From contig JAEZKN010000408.1 in NCBI GenBank assembly GCA_023415395.1, forward strand, positions 1 to 6,287: a stretch of DNA of 6,287 nt, read 5' to 3'. The position numbers were made by a program, and so were the translations under genes. The notes under the pieces are model-generated. The model searched no databases, had not been told where the DNA came from, and saw only the letters and a list, made by a program, of their open reading frames with translations. Shown one piece after another: positions 6,091-6,287 of the stretch. Numbering within the stretch: the stretch's first letter is position 1; the number at the start of each line of letters is the position of its first letter. Source of the stretch: Actinomycetes bacterium. Lineage in GTDB: Bacteria; Actinomycetota; Actinomycetes; Propionibacteriales; Nocardioidaceae.

Positions 6091-6287
6091 GCGACATCAC
6101 TCCTCTCGACGAGTTCCCCCTGCACCAGGCGCCGCTGCCGCTGGCCTACGCCAACAGCAGCGACCGCAACTTCTACGACCGGTGGTACTTCAACGCCCAC
6201 GACCGCACCGGCGACGTCTTCGTGATCATGGGCGCGGGCTACTACCCCAACCTCGGCACCAAGGACGCGTTCGTCCTCGTCGCCCGC
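6087..6287 (+). CDS. Conserved hypothetical protein, N-terminal part (DUF7064/7065-like)
   Basis: The first 67 codons are present; the gene runs off the right end. ATG at 6087 overlaps the phosphotransferase stop (ATGA), and TGGAGGAAG about 9 bases upstream (6070-6078) can serve as ribosome binding site, so translation is coupled. Visible motifs are HQAPLPLAYANSSDRNFYDRWYFNAHD (13-39) and GYYPNLGTKDAFVLVAR (51-67). I recognise this SDRNFYDRxYFNxHD...YPNLG start from proteins of about 350-380 residues common in mycobacteria and related actinobacteria next to acyl-CoA genes and APH-like phosphotransferases; I believe they carry DUF7064/DUF7065-type, lipocalin/AttH-like domains, but the name is from memory. 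No function is established. No signal peptide is seen, so it is probably cytoplasmic. Confidence 0.75.
   Translation, partial: MSDITPLDEFPLHQAPLPLAYANSSDRNFYDRWYFNAHDRTGDVFVIMGAGYYPNLGTKDAFVLVAR

Overview
The window is GC-rich throughout, its codons mostly end in G or C, and the proteins have clear actinobacterial relatives: a GuaB3-type IMPDH homologue, a family-typical GlpD, and an ACAD10/11-like phosphotransferase followed by a conserved hypothetical. A high-GC actinobacterium, possibly Nocardioides or a relative, fits best. The genus is a guess from protein style and cannot be proven here. No rRNA, tRNA, CRISPR array or mobile element was seen, and every gap between genes is about 110 bases or less.

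Left part (1-1828, plus strand): the 3' end of guaB3 overlaps a carbon-nitrogen hydrolase by four bases (GTGA). After a 94-base gap holding a tandem repeat and a perfect inverted repeat comes a small secreted protein with its own strong ribosome binding site. Middle (1829-3093, minus strand): a CapA-family lipoprotein converges on the secreted-protein gene, with a long GC-rich hairpin between the two stops. Right part (3094-6287, plus strand): glpD diverges from the capA-like gene across a very short intergenic region. Beyond glpD, a promoter with an embedded palindrome drives a two-gene unit coupled by an ATGA overlap: a phosphotransferase and the start of a conserved hypothetical that runs off the window.

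Two things stand out. First, glpD has a single in-frame amber codon (TAG, 3520-3522) exactly where the family has a conserved tyrosine (L-Y-D); everything before and after it is intact and in the same frame. It is a very recent nonsense mutation, a sequencing error, or a readthrough or restart case. Second, the promoter of the phosphotransferase gene carries TAGAACACGTTCCA between its -35 and -10 boxes. This fits the TnnAACnnGTTnnA pattern of KstR, the TetR-family repressor of steroid catabolism, and suggests that the gene pair belongs to a lipid or steroid acyl-CoA regulon. I did not see a clearly new multi-gene system; the right-hand gene pair is the best candidate for undescribed biochemistry.
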